A stretch of 20,346 nucleotides of DNA from JBEKZQ01 sp049509675. GTDB taxonomy: Bacteria; Planctomycetota; Planctomycetia; Pirellulales; Thermoguttaceae. Location: positions 1-20,346 of the forward strand of contig JBEKZQ010000036.1 of assembly GCA_049509675.1 (NCBI GenBank). The letters are read 5' to 3'. The notes under the pieces were generated by a model, which ran no database searches, was not told where the DNA came from, and saw only the letters and a list, made by a program, of their open reading frames with translations. Shown one piece after another: positions 1-6,948 of the stretch. The first letter of the stretch is position 1. Each line of letters begins with the position of its first letter. Made by a program: the position numbers and the translations under genes.

Positions 1-2
1 AT

Positions 3-719
3 TTCAACCTGGGTTGTTCGGGCTTTGTCTACGGCCTGTCGTTGGCCGAGGGCCTGATCGCCAGCGGCGCGGCCCGGCGCGTGCTGTTCATCACGGCGGA
101 GACGTACTCCAAGTACATCGATGCGAGCGACCGTTCGCTGCGGACGATTTTCGGCGACGGCGCGGCGGCCACGCTGCTCGACGCGGCCGCCGAACCCTCG
201 CTGGGCTCGTTCGTCTTCGGCACCGACGGCCGCGGGGCCGACACGCTGCTGGTCACCAAGGGCGGGGCGCGGCCGGCCGAAAATGCCTTGCAGCCGCGGA
301 AGCGGAAACGCTGGCCCAGCGAACTGTTCATGGATGGCCCCGAGCTGGTCAAGTTCAGCCTCGACGTAGTGCCGCCCCTGATCGACCGCGTTCTGCTCGA
401 TGCGGGCTGGACGCGCGACAACATCGACCTGTTCCTGATGCACCAGCCCACCACCTTCATGCTCGACCATCTGCGGGCGCGGCTGGACCTGGATCGAGAG
501 CACGTGCCGGAGGCGCTGGCCGAGTACGGCAATACGGTTTCCTCGACGCTGCCCTTGTTGATGCGCGACCTGCGCCAGTCGGGACGACTGCGGCGCGGCA
601 CGCGGACCATGCTCATCGGCTTCGGCGTGGGCCTTTCCTGGGCCGGCTGCACGTGGACCGAGACCTGGCAAGCCCGGCAGATCGACTCTGCCCCGGACGC
701 GCAGCAGGAAGCGGCGTAG
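3..719 (+). CDS. 3-oxoacyl-ACP synthase III (FabH-like), 5' truncated by window edge
   Basis: The frame is open from base 3, so the N-terminus lies outside the window. KAS III enzymes condense an acyl-CoA starter with malonyl-ACP in fatty acid or related synthesis in the cytoplasm. All three catalytic residues are visible: Cys in NLGCSGF (bases 15-17), His in LMHQPTT (441-443) and Asn in YGNTVSS (531-533). The His-Asn spacing of 30 residues matches FabH, and the Cys-His spacing is about 10 longer than in E. coli FabH. The closing GFGVGLSWAG motif is typical of the family. The stop is TAG at 717-719, and the lipase gene starts 34 bases later on the same strand. It could be a housekeeping FabH or a paralogue acting in a specialised lipid pathway; the fragment does not decide. 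Confidence 0.93.
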   Translation, partial: FNLGCSGFVYGLSLAEGLIASGAARRVLFITAETYSKYIDASDRSLRTIFGDGAAATLLDAAAEPSLGSFVFGTDGRGADTLLVTKGGARPAENALQPRKRKRWPSELFMDGPELVKFSLDVVPPLIDRVLLDAGWTRDNIDLFLMHQPTTFMLDHLRARLDLDREHVPEALAEYGNTVSSTLPLLMRDLRQSGRLRRGTRTMLIGFGVGLSWAGCTWTETWQARQIDSAPDAQQEAA

Positions 720-753
720 TGGCGGCCCGGCCGTCATGGAGCAAGGATGAAGG

Positions 754-2739
754 ATGAACACTAAGCCAGCGCCGCCGCGGCATTCATCCCTGGCCTTGCT
801 CCTGGCTCTGCTGCTGGCCACGGCCGGATGTACGCAGAAGTGGGTCACGCTCCGCAGCGTGCCGCGCAATCCGCTGGGCGAGCAGTTGCAACTCACTTCG
901 TATGGCGGTCCGCAGCCCAGCCCGCGAACGGAGCAACTGCTGCGGGTCTATAATCTCACGGACGACCTGAAGGGCGATCCGCGGCTGCTGCTGGAGAAGT
1001 TCCAGAAGATCACCGAGCGGGAGCGCACGGCCGACAAGGTGTATGCGCTGTCGGAACTGGCCTACTTGGGCGGCAAGAAGACCGAGGGCCACGATCGGCG
1101 CAAGGCGCTGGATCTCTACGGGGCCTCGGTGCTGCACGCCTACGATTACCTGTTCGACGCCCGCCTGGCCCGCACGCGGAACTGCTACGACCCGCAATTC
1201 CGCGGCGCCTGCGAGCTGTACAACGGCGGTTTGGAAGCGGCTTTGCGCATCATCTGCCGCAGCGGCGAATTGCTGCCCGGCACGACCAAAACGATCCATA
1301 CGGCCACCGGCAGTTGGGACGTGACCTGTGCGTTGCGGGCCGAGGACTGGCAGCCCAAGGATTTCGAGCGCTTTGAATTCGTCTCGGACTACGAGATGAA
1401 GGGGTTGAAGAACAAGTACCAGACGCACGGCCTGGGCGTGCCGTTGATCGCCGTGCGGCACGGCTACCCGGGCGAGCCGGCCGCGGCCCGCTACTACCCG
1501 GCCGATCTGAGTTTCCCCGTGACCGCCTTCCTGCGGCCGCAGACGGAGGCAGGCGAAGACGGCGGCATGTCGGGGAGCAAGAAGGGCCTGCTGGAACTGT
1601 ACGATCCGCTGCTGACGACCGACACCACGGTGGGCCCGCTGCACGTGCCGTTGGAAAGCGACCTGACCACCCCGCTGGCCTATTGCCTTTCCAAGATCCC
1701 CATGGAGCAGTTGGCCACCGAGGGGCTGTTCCGGCCGGAAAAGCTCCTGGCCCCGGCGCCCGGCCAGAAAACTCCGCTCATGGGGCTCTATATGGTGCAG
1801 CCCTACCAGCCGGGCAAAATTCCCGTGCTGCTGGTCCACGGGCTGTGGTCGAGCCCCATGACCTGGATGGAGATGTTCAACGATCTGCGCAGCTCGCTCG
1901 ACATCCGCCGCCACTACCAGTTCTGGTTCTACCTGTATCCGACCGGCCAGCCGTTCTGGATCAGTGCGGCCCGGCTGCGCCACGACCTGGCCGAGGCCCG
2001 GCAGGTGCTCGATCCGCAGCGCCGCGAGCCGGCCCTGGACCAAATGGTGCTGGTGGGGCACAGCATGGGCGGCCTGGTCTCCAAGTTGCAGACGCTCCCC
2101 AGCGGCGGCGACTATTGGAACCTGGCCAGCCACCTGCCGCTGGACCAGGTCCGCACCGACGCCGAAACCCGGGAGAAGCTGCAAGACGTCTTCTATTTCC
2201 AGCCCAATCCGTCCATCCGCCGCGTGGTTACCATTGCCACGCCGCACCGCGGCAGCACGTTCTCCAACCAGACCACGCAGTATCTCCTGGACAAGCTGAT
2301 CCGCCTGCCCTCGACCCTGGTTAATTCGCAGCAAGAGCTGTTTCGCCACAACCCGCAGATGCTCTTCGATCACTCGCTGTTGAAGATTGAAACGAGCATC
2401 GACTCCCTGTCGCCCGGTTCGCCCATCTTCCCCGTGATGCTCTCCACGCACACGCCCCCATGGGTCAAGTACCACAACATCATCGGCGTGCTGCCCGCCA
2501 ATTGGCTGGTTTCGCATTTCGTGGGCAGCAGCGACGGAGTGGTTTCCGAATCCAGCGCGCGGGTCGACGGCGTGGCCTCGGAGCTGATCGTGCCGGCCGA
2601 CCACATGATGGTGCATTGCCATCCGTTGGCGGTGATGGAGGTGCGGCGGATTCTGCACGAGCACCTGACCGAACTGCGCGGCTACAGCGCCAACGGCACT
2701 TCCATGCCCTGGGCCACCGGCGCCGGCGTGCTGCGCTGA
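754..2739 (+). CDS. Secreted alpha/beta-hydrolase (lipase/PGAP1-like), predicted lipoprotein
   Basis: 661 residues. The N-terminus has a basic start, a leucine-rich stretch (residues 13-22) and a lipobox-like ATAGC with Cys26, so export and lipid anchoring are likely, although the -3 residue is not the usual Leu. About 330 residues of unrecognised sequence, rich in Tyr/Leu, come before the hydrolase domain. That domain starts with the oxyanion strand VLLVHGLW (residues 358-365), followed by the nucleophile elbow GHSMGG (Ser437). ATPHRGS is typical of PGAP1/lipase families. The likely acid is Asp594 in SSDGVVS and the likely base is His617 in PADHMMVHCHP. ATG 754 follows an AAGGATGAAGG stretch that can serve as ribosome site. 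The 34-base gap from the ketosynthase gene suggests cotranscription. The true substrate (ester lipid or other acyl ester) cannot be told from sequence. Confidence 0.87.
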   Translation: MNTKPAPPRHSSLALLLALLLATAGCTQKWVTLRSVPRNPLGEQLQLTSYGGPQPSPRTEQLLRVYNLTDDLKGDPRLLLEKFQKITERERTADKVYALSELAYLGGKKTEGHDRRKALDLYGASVLHAYDYLFDARLARTRNCYDPQFRGACELYNGGLEAALRIICRSGELLPGTTKTIHTATGSWDVTCALRAEDWQPKDFERFEFVSDYEMKGLKNKYQTHGLGVPLIAVRHGYPGEPAAARYYPADLSFPVTAFLRPQTEAGEDGGMSGSKKGLLELYDPLLTTDTTVGPLHVPLESDLTTPLAYCLSKIPMEQLATEGLFRPEKLLAPAPGQKTPLMGLYMVQPYQPGKIPVLLVHGLWSSPMTWMEMFNDLRSSLDIRRHYQFWFYLYPTGQPFWISAARLRHDLAEARQVLDPQRREPALDQMVLVGHSMGGLVSKLQTLPSGGDYWNLASHLPLDQVRTDAETREKLQDVFYFQPNPSIRRVVTIATPHRGSTFSNQTTQYLLDKLIRLPSTLVNSQQELFRHNPQMLFDHSLLKIETSIDSLSPGSPIFPVMLSTHTPPWVKYHNIIGVLPANWLVSHFVGSSDGVVSESSARVDGVASELIVPADHMMVHCHPLAVMEVRRILHEHLTELRGYSANGTSMPWATGAGVLR

Positions 2740-2741
2740 GT

Positions 2742-2791
2742 GCCACTGGCTTTGCCAGTGCGTCCGCTGGGCGCCACTGGCTTTGCCAGTG
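2742..2791. repeat. Two copies of a 19-bp palindromic repeat
   Basis: GCCACTGGCTTTGCCAGTG occurs at 2742-2760 and again at 2773-2791. Each copy folds as a 7-bp stem (CACTGGC/GCCAGTG) with a TTT loop. A degraded third version (GGAAAGGCAGTGG) follows at about 2797-2809. The pair begins two bases after the lipase stop codon and ends where a beta-lactamase-family gene stub breaks off, so it may act as a terminator and marks a breakpoint. Confidence 0.8.
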
Positions 2792-2798
2792 TTTCTGG

Positions 2799-2993
2799 AA
2801 AGGCAGTGGTATGCCGGTTCTTGAGGTTGGCCCAGGCAGCCTCCAATCGGGCGGCGGCCATGCGCTGGCTTTCTGGCGAGGCTGTTGCCCAATCCCACGG
2901 CGGAACGACTGCATCACCAGCCTGAGCCCCGTTCGTTACGACAAGCAGGGCCAGGATTGCCACCACGTTCCGCCGCAATGTGACGCTCATCAT
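2799..2993 (-). pseudogene. N-terminal stub of a class C beta-lactamase/serine hydrolase family protein
   Basis: Reading leftwards from ATG 2993 there is a signal peptide (basic SVTLRRN, then VVAILALLVV, AQA cleavage site), followed by PWDWATASPESQRM and AARLEAAWANLKNRHTTAF. In planctomycete serine hydrolases of the beta-lactamase family a stretch of this type (ATPESQG...L..L...L..RHTTAF) comes just before the strand leading to the SxxK catalytic motif. Here the similarity stops after HTTAF at about 2799 and the frame runs into the palindromes at 2742-2791 and then the antisense of the lipase gene. The catalytic domain is absent, so this is a remnant. An upstream ATG at 3026 lies inside the terminator hairpin and is less likely. 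The family assignment is from memory of the N-terminal pattern. Confidence 0.55.
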
Positions 2994-3015
2994 GACGAAG
3001 GCCCGGAACAGGTTC

Positions 3016-3051
3016 GCCCCCATCATCCTGCCCGGTCAGGATGATGGGGGC
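3016..3051 (-). terminator. Strong hairpin, probable transcription terminator
   Basis: A perfect 15-bp inverted repeat (GCCCCCATCATCCTG at 3016-3030, its complement at 3037-3051) with a 6-base loop CCCGGT lies 33 bases past the stop of the leftward gene at 3085-3441. No T-run follows on either strand, so termination would depend on the stem alone or on Rho. Confidence 0.65.
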
Positions 3052-3084
3052 TGGCCGCCATTGGCTCTCTGGCCTCCCAGAATC

Positions 3085-3441
3085 TTACACCAACTTCTTG
3101 ATTTCTTCCAGTTGCTCGATGGTCTTCTTCGCCTGCTGCAATCCGCCAAGCTTGGCGACCAATTGGGCGGCAGCCGCCAGATCGGTTGGGGCTTTCGCCT
3201 TGGAGGCAGCCGCCGGGGCCTTTGCCTTTTTCCGGCCACGCTTGCCCTTCGCCTTGCTGGTGCTCTTGATGTTGGAAACATACATGGGGCTGATCTCCAC
3301 GCCCTTCTCCTTCAAGCCCACTGACACCTCAGTCGGTGTGGCCTTCGGATTTGCGACCATGTATTCAAGCACATGTTGGCGCTTGCTGGGCGGCTTGGTT
3401 GCCTCGGTCGTGGTGGCCTTCGTTGCTGCTTTCCTGGGCAT
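3085..3441 (-). CDS. Small lysine-rich winged-helix-like protein (possible nucleoid or DNA-binding protein)
   Basis: 118 residues with a three-part plan. A basic Lys/Ala/Thr-rich tail (1-20) is followed by a compact helical module (about 21-60; RQHVLEYMVANP, then PTEVSVGLKEKGVEIS and YVSNIKS). Next comes an AT-hook-like basic stretch (KGKRGRKKAK, 65-74) and a C-terminal helix with coiled-coil character (about 88-118). Small proteins of this style recur in planctomycete genomes and are usually left hypothetical. The basic composition and module resemble histone H1-like or helix-turn-helix DNA binders, so a chromosomal role is inferred, not shown. ATG 3441 is preceded by a GGAGG ribosome site and a near-consensus promoter; a strong hairpin ends the unit. 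It appears monocistronic and well expressed. Confidence 0.82.
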   Translation of the reverse strand: MPRKAATKATTTEATKPPSKRQHVLEYMVANPKATPTEVSVGLKEKGVEISPMYVSNIKSTSKAKGKRGRKKAKAPAAASKAKAPTDLAAAAQLVAKLGGLQQAKKTIEQLEEIKKLV

Positions 3442-3480
3442 GTGTGTCCTCCAGTTAGGGTTAGAGTGGTGAACTTGGGT

Positions 3481-3508
3481 ATTATGGCATGTGAGGGTGA
3501 GATGTCAA
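3481..3508 (-). promoter_or_regulatory. Sigma-70-like promoter of the small basic protein gene
   Basis: Reading leftwards: TTGACA (3508-3503), 16-base spacer, CATAAT (3486-3481). The -35 is perfect and the -10 has five of six consensus bases. It lies 40 bases upstream of ATG 3441. Confidence 0.72.
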
Positions 3509-3610
3509 TGGGCTGGTCGGATTGGGGCGACGGGAAGCCAAGGAGCTTGATGTTGGGATGACTTCTTTCGAGGGTGAGGAGCGGACGACGGCAACCAATG
3601 CACGACGGTC

Positions 3611-3783
3611 GGCGACATCGGCGGTGGAACTGCAATGTCGCGATGCGCGACACTAGCCCGACGCGCCAGCAAGGGAGAATCGCCGAAAATCCCTCGCTGG
3701 CGCTTCGGGCTAGTGTACGGAATGGACCTGTGTCCCGGGCGACTTCGCAACTTTGCAGGTCTCCTGGCGACATCGGCGGTGGA
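3611..3783. repeat. Composite repeat: 27-bp-arm hairpin framed by an 18-bp direct repeat
   Basis: The core is an inverted repeat with arms at 3650-3676 and 3690-3716 (25 of 27 positions pair) and a 13-base loop. The outer ends ACACTAGCCCG / CGGGCTAGTGT are of a kind often seen between planctomycete genes. The direct repeat GGCGACATCGGCGGTGGA sits outside it at 3611-3628 and 3766-3783. Next to these lie weaker inverted matches (TGCAATGTCGCG against CGCAACTTTGCAG). No convincing gene covers 3509-3784, and no transposase is present. Confidence 0.75.
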
Positions 3784-3784
3784 G

Positions 3785-3812
3785 TTGAAGAAGCCCAGCG
3801 GCGTGGTAGAAT
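3785..3812 (+). promoter_or_regulatory. Probable promoter of the HA-repeat gene
   Basis: TTGAAG (3785-3790), 16-base spacer, TAGAAT (3807-3812), 48 bases before ATG 3861. It begins two bases after the 18-bp direct repeat, so the composite repeat borders the promoter. Confidence 0.5.
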
Positions 3813-3860
3813 AGGGTGGGATGCAGATCGCTGTAGACTGGAGCCCCACACAGGAAAGCC

Positions 3861-5012
3861 ATGTCCCGCAAAAAGACCAAGAAGCCGACGCGATCCCCCG
3901 CCGTGAAGCAGCCTGGCACTGGGCATGCGGCCCACTCCATCGCCCTTAGTCCGACTTTTGAACGACGGCTCAAGGAGTTGGAGGCGTTCAAGAAGAAGCA
4001 CGGACACTACAACGTCCCGGCAGGCTATGCTCCGAACAGGCCTCTTGCAAACTGGGTGTCCTACGTCCGCAGGAAAAAGCAACGCGGTAGGATTGCCTTG
4101 GAGTTGGCCCGCCGCCTGGATGGACTCGGTTTCACCTGGGTGCTGCGTCCCCGTACAACCTTTCGGTTGGATTGGGATACGATGGTCGCCGCCTTGGCAG
4201 CATTCAAGAAGGAACACGGACACTGTCGCGTACCAGTGCAACCGGCAAAGTATCAAACACTTGGGATGTGGCTGGCCGACGTTCGACGGCGGAAAAGGAG
4301 CGGGCGTTTGGATGACGGACGTATCCGACAACTGGACAAGTTGGGATTTGCGTGGGAACCGAAGAACCAACACTGGGAGCATATGTTCGCAGAACTTGTG
4401 GCATACCGGGCCAAGCACGGCGACTGCAACGTGCCCACCTACGGGTCGGAGAATCCCAGACTGGGGTCGTGGGTGCAGTATCAGCGGTACGCCCGAAAGC
4501 TGAATACCCTCGCGCAAGAGCATCGCGAACGGCTCGAAAAAATCGGCTTCGTCTGGACGCCCACTAAAGCAGCATGGGAGTCGAAGTACGCGGCCCTGGT
4601 CAAATACCAGCGGGCACAGGGCCACTGCCGGGTGTCTAAGCTCTCGAAGGACCATGCCAGCCTGGGCAATTGGGTCCGCACGATGCGTGAATATAGAAAG
4701 CGGGGCAAGCTGAGCGAGGAGCGAATCCGGCGGCTGACTCAATTGGGTTTCGAGTGGGATGGGACTGTGGAAGCCAGGGCGGAAGAAGCATGGGAATCGA
4801 AGTACGCGGCCCTGGTCGAATACCAGCGGACACACGGCCACTGCCGGGTGCCTAACCAATCGAAGGACCTTGTCAGCTTGTATAACTGGATCGGCACGAT
4901 GCGTAGATATAGAAAGCGGGGCAAGCTGAGCGAGGAGCGAATCCGACGGCTGACGCAATTGGGTTTCAGGTGGGACTCGAGAAAACCCCCGACGCCCAAG
5001 GGCGACAAGTGA
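3861..5012 (+). CDS. Stand-alone protein of five tandem helicase-associated (HA) domains
   Basis: 383 residues. After a basic, disordered start (1-30) the protein consists of five copies of a roughly 60-70 residue unit at about 33-93, 105-165, 172-232, 239-302 and 311-374. Each has the pattern of the helicase-associated domain (PF03457): an aromatic/Leu helix, HGHCxVP or a variant, LGxWVxxxR, a basic helix, then LGFxW. These domains normally follow a superfamily 2 helicase core and are thought to bind nucleic acid. No helicase motif is present here. Units 4 and 5 agree in 50 of 64 residues and share 39 identical bases, so the end of the gene grew by recent duplication (216-bp period). ATG 3861 follows an AGGAAA ribosome site. 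The stop lies 10 bases from the broken toxin remnant on the other strand. Function unknown. Confidence 0.85.
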   Translation: MSRKKTKKPTRSPAVKQPGTGHAAHSIALSPTFERRLKELEAFKKKHGHYNVPAGYAPNRPLANWVSYVRRKKQRGRIALELARRLDGLGFTWVLRPRTTFRLDWDTMVAALAAFKKEHGHCRVPVQPAKYQTLGMWLADVRRRKRSGRLDDGRIRQLDKLGFAWEPKNQHWEHMFAELVAYRAKHGDCNVPTYGSENPRLGSWVQYQRYARKLNTLAQEHRERLEKIGFVWTPTKAAWESKYAALVKYQRAQGHCRVSKLSKDHASLGNWVRTMREYRKRGKLSEERIRRLTQLGFEWDGTVEARAEEAWESKYAALVEYQRTHGHCRVPNQSKDLVSLYNWIGTMRRYRKRGKLSEERIRRLTQLGFRWDSRKPPTPKGDK

Positions 5013-5021
5013 ATCATCGGA

Positions 5022-5066
5022 TACGTCCTCTTCGGCCTTGCCGGTCAATCGGACGCGGTATTTCAT
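5022..5066 (-). pseudogene. First 15 codons of a ParE/RelE-family toxin, rest lost
   Basis: One base after the antitoxin stop codon a new ATG (5066-5064) opens MKYRVRLTGKAEEDV, the standard opening of ParE/RelE toxins that follow Phd/YefM antitoxins. Similarity stops at about 5022, ten bases from the stop codon of the HA-repeat gene. The remaining 70-80 residues of a toxin, with the core and catalytic C-terminus, are missing. The frame continues only as the antisense of the HA gene. Confidence 0.68.
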
Positions 5067-5067
5067 T

Positions 5068-5373
5068 TCATGCGTCCACCGGGATACCGTGCTTCTTGGC
5101 CAGCGCCCTGAGCGTTTGCCTTGCCGGCTTCGTCCTTCCGGCTTCCACGTCGGCGAGTGCCTCGCGGATCGCCGCGACCGTCTCATCCCGCTCGATCTGG
5201 GCTGCGCGTTCGACCAGCCGGCGGTAGGCTGCCGCGTCCTGGACGACGACTTCCGCCTTGCCATTGACGGTCAGCACCACGGGCGTTCCCTTCTCACGCA
5301 GTTGCTTGAGGTAGGTTGCCGTCTGGCGCTTGAAATTGGTCAGGGAATCAATGTCGGTTTCGACGTGGTGCAT
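5068..5373 (-). CDS. Phd/YefM-family antitoxin, orphaned
   Basis: 101 residues. The N-terminal 55 residues show the Phd/YefM fold: DIDSLTNFKRQTATYLKQLRE, then the strand pair PVVLTVNGKAEVVVQD and AYRRLVERA. The C-terminal part (60-101), which in this family wraps the toxin, is a charged helix ending in HGIPVDA. Such antitoxins bind their own promoter as dimers and neutralise a ParE/RelE toxin. ATG 5373 has an AAGGAAAG ribosome site and a good promoter just upstream. The toxin that should follow survives only as 15 codons at 5022-5066, so the protein may be a relic, or may act as an anti-addiction or regulatory protein. Confidence 0.88.
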   Translation of the reverse strand: MHHVETDIDSLTNFKRQTATYLKQLREKGTPVVLTVNGKAEVVVQDAAAYRRLVERAAQIERDETVAAIREALADVEAGRTKPARQTLRALAKKHGIPVDA

Positions 5374-5392
5374 GGGCTTTCCTTTCGCACTG

Positions 5393-5438
5393 AATTAGAT
5401 GCTAATTAGATTGTACCACGTCCGACGCCGCGGGGCAA
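5393..5438 (-). promoter_or_regulatory. Promoter and operator-like repeats of the antitoxin gene
   Basis: Reading leftwards: TTGCCC (5438-5433), 17-base spacer, TACAAT (5415-5410). Overlapping and just downstream of the -10 lies AATTAGAT at 5393-5400 and again at 5404-5411 (11-base period, one helical turn), including the palindrome CTAATTAG (5402-5409). This A+T-rich repeat in G+C-rich surroundings is what an autoregulatory Phd/YefM operator would look like. The operator role is inferred. Confidence 0.55.
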
Positions 5439-5545
5439 GAGGATTGCCGGGTGATTTCCTCCACGACTACGGACCGGGATCGATATCCGGGCATGCGTGT
5501 GCGCCCTCGATGATTGGTGGGGCTCGCCGCGCTCGACCCTACTTC

Positions 5546-6481
5546 TCATGCGCCATGCGATTCCCCTTCCACGATCCTGCGTCCTTCCAGAAACGGACGC
5601 ACCTCGTCCAGTGAATACGGCGGCTCCCGACGATGAAGCACAGCGTGGCAATTGGGACATACGGGCCGCAGATCGTCTATGGGATCGAGCTCGTAGTGCG
5701 CTCCGACAAGCGACAGCGGGTTGAGGTGATGGACGTGAGTGAAGCCGGCCATCACCTCCCCATAGACATGAACGAAATTGAAGCCGCAAACGAAACACGC
5801 TGTCCCGTAATGCTGGATGCACTCTTCCCGGGCGCGGGGATCGCGCTCGTAGCGGTTGATCAGAATTCGCTCCACGCTGCCTTCGCTGTAGGTTGACCCG
5901 ATCGGAACTTCCTCGGCGAGTCTGATCGTATTCTTGGCGTCTTGTAGCCTCCCGTTGGCCAGTAACTCCTCCGTAACCGTGATGGGTGCCTCCGATCTTG
6001 GGAATCGATCGGTGATTTCGATAATCCGGTCAAGGAGAACCGAAGATTCCGCTGTCAGTTCGTGGATTCCGCGAGTGGCTTGGGGATCCAGATGCGTTTC
6101 GGACTTGAAGAACAAGCCTCTCGGTCCAGACCTCGACGACACGAAGCGCAGTCGCCGCGTTACCGCGGGCGCCAAACGGCGATGCAGGTTGAGTGGAGTG
6201 CCGGATTCCTCCGGGTCGATGATCCACTCCTCAGCGGGGTAGAGGCGCTCGTTGCCCCAAATCCGCACGGCTTCATCCCGGGAGACGATCCGCTTGATCG
6301 TCATCCTACCGCCCAGGAGAAGCTGCCCGTCGGCAAGCGAGATGACGTAGGCGACATCGCCAACCGAAACGCCTCGCTTTCGGAAGCTGTGGCTGCCGGA
6401 GCTGCAAACAGCACTGTACTCCGCGTTGACATCGTTACGCCAAGAACGATTCTGCCAGTGGCATGTCCAGAAGCGGGCCAT
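5546..6481 (-). CDS. HNH endonuclease with N-terminal PUA/EVE-like domain (probable modification-dependent restriction enzyme)
   Basis: 311 residues from ATG 6481, chosen because GGAGGGAG lies just upstream of it; an in-frame GTG at 6499 would sit before that site. Residues 1-115 (MARFWTCHWQNRSW, GVSVGDVAYVISL, LLLGGRMTIKRI) resemble PUA/EVE-type domains, which hold flipped or modified bases. The C-terminal 95 residues are an HNH domain with zinc ligands CFVC (229, 232) and CPNC (275, 278), the metal/catalytic core HVHHLNPL (His251-252) and CHAVLH. EVE/PUA-HNH fusions include enzymes that cut DNA with modified cytosine (type IV-like). Reading the domain as a base reader is inference by family analogy. 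No methyltransferase gene is adjacent, which suits a modification-dependent enzyme. It ends about 170 bases from the antitoxin gene on the same strand, with that gene's promoter between them. Confidence 0.82.
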   Translation of the reverse strand: MARFWTCHWQNRSWRNDVNAEYSAVCSSGSHSFRKRGVSVGDVAYVISLADGQLLLGGRMTIKRIVSRDEAVRIWGNERLYPAEEWIIDPEESGTPLNLHRRLAPAVTRRLRFVSSRSGPRGLFFKSETHLDPQATRGIHELTAESSVLLDRIIEITDRFPRSEAPITVTEELLANGRLQDAKNTIRLAEEVPIGSTYSEGSVERILINRYERDPRAREECIQHYGTACFVCGFNFVHVYGEVMAGFTHVHHLNPLSLVGAHYELDPIDDLRPVCPNCHAVLHRREPPYSLDEVRPFLEGRRIVEGESHGA

Positions 6482-6714
6482 AGAAACTCCCTCCAGCACT
6501 TCCGATCACTACATGGACCGACCCATGAGCAACTCCCAGTACTCTAATCGGTGCTGAGCATTGCGCCAATCGCCACTATCGTAGATCAAAGCATGCCATT
6601 ACAGCGTCCAATGCCCTCCTGCAAGTCAAGCGATGCGAAAATAGCCCCCTCTTCCAAGCACAGGCCGATTTCCAGATCGGGACGCTGCCGCCGAATACAC
6701 TCGACCAGGTATCG

Positions 6715-6894
6715 GTAAACCCGGATTATTCATAAACTGTAGGGTGGCGTCGAGCAAACCGAGGTTCCGGTGGGTCTTCGGTCGCTTATCAACTTACCGC
6801 TTTACGACGCAGCGCTGCGCAACGGTTGATCGGTTTGCGAGACCCACCATAGGTCTGCGCGACCTCGACCCTACATGAATAATCCGCGTAAACC
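6715..6894. mobile_element. MITE-like 166-bp element with 12-bp terminal inverted repeats and 7-bp target duplication
   Basis: CGGATTATTCAT at 6722-6733 is exactly complementary to ATGAATAATCCG at 6875-6886. Partial inner pairing follows (TGTAGGGT / ACCCTACA; GGTGGGTCT / AGACCCACC). GTAAACC lies directly outside at 6715-6721 and 6888-6894. Element plus one duplicate is 173 bases; taking it out joins GAG-GTT-TAC to CGA-TAC-CTG and restores the frame of the SPL-like pseudogene. No transposase is encoded. This is a non-autonomous insertion. Confidence 0.82.
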
Positions 6895-6948
6895 TCTTCT
6901 CGCGTGGAGCGACTGAATCGAAGCCGCCCGTCTGGCGACTGCTCATGG

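Noticed and set aside
784..2898. 704-codon open frame on the minus strand opposite the lipase gene
   Set aside because: His/Gln/Arg/Gly-rich antisense of a G+C-rich gene; no domain, no signal, and the plus-strand gene has a full hydrolase signature.
3861..5012. HA repeats as part of a helicase
   Set aside because: No Walker A, DEAD/DEAH or helicase C motifs in or next to the gene; it has its own promoter and ribosome site.
3312..5264. 650-codon minus-strand frame across the HA gene
   Set aside because: Antisense of the HA repeats; only its stretch at 5066-5022 is meaningful, as the toxin stub.
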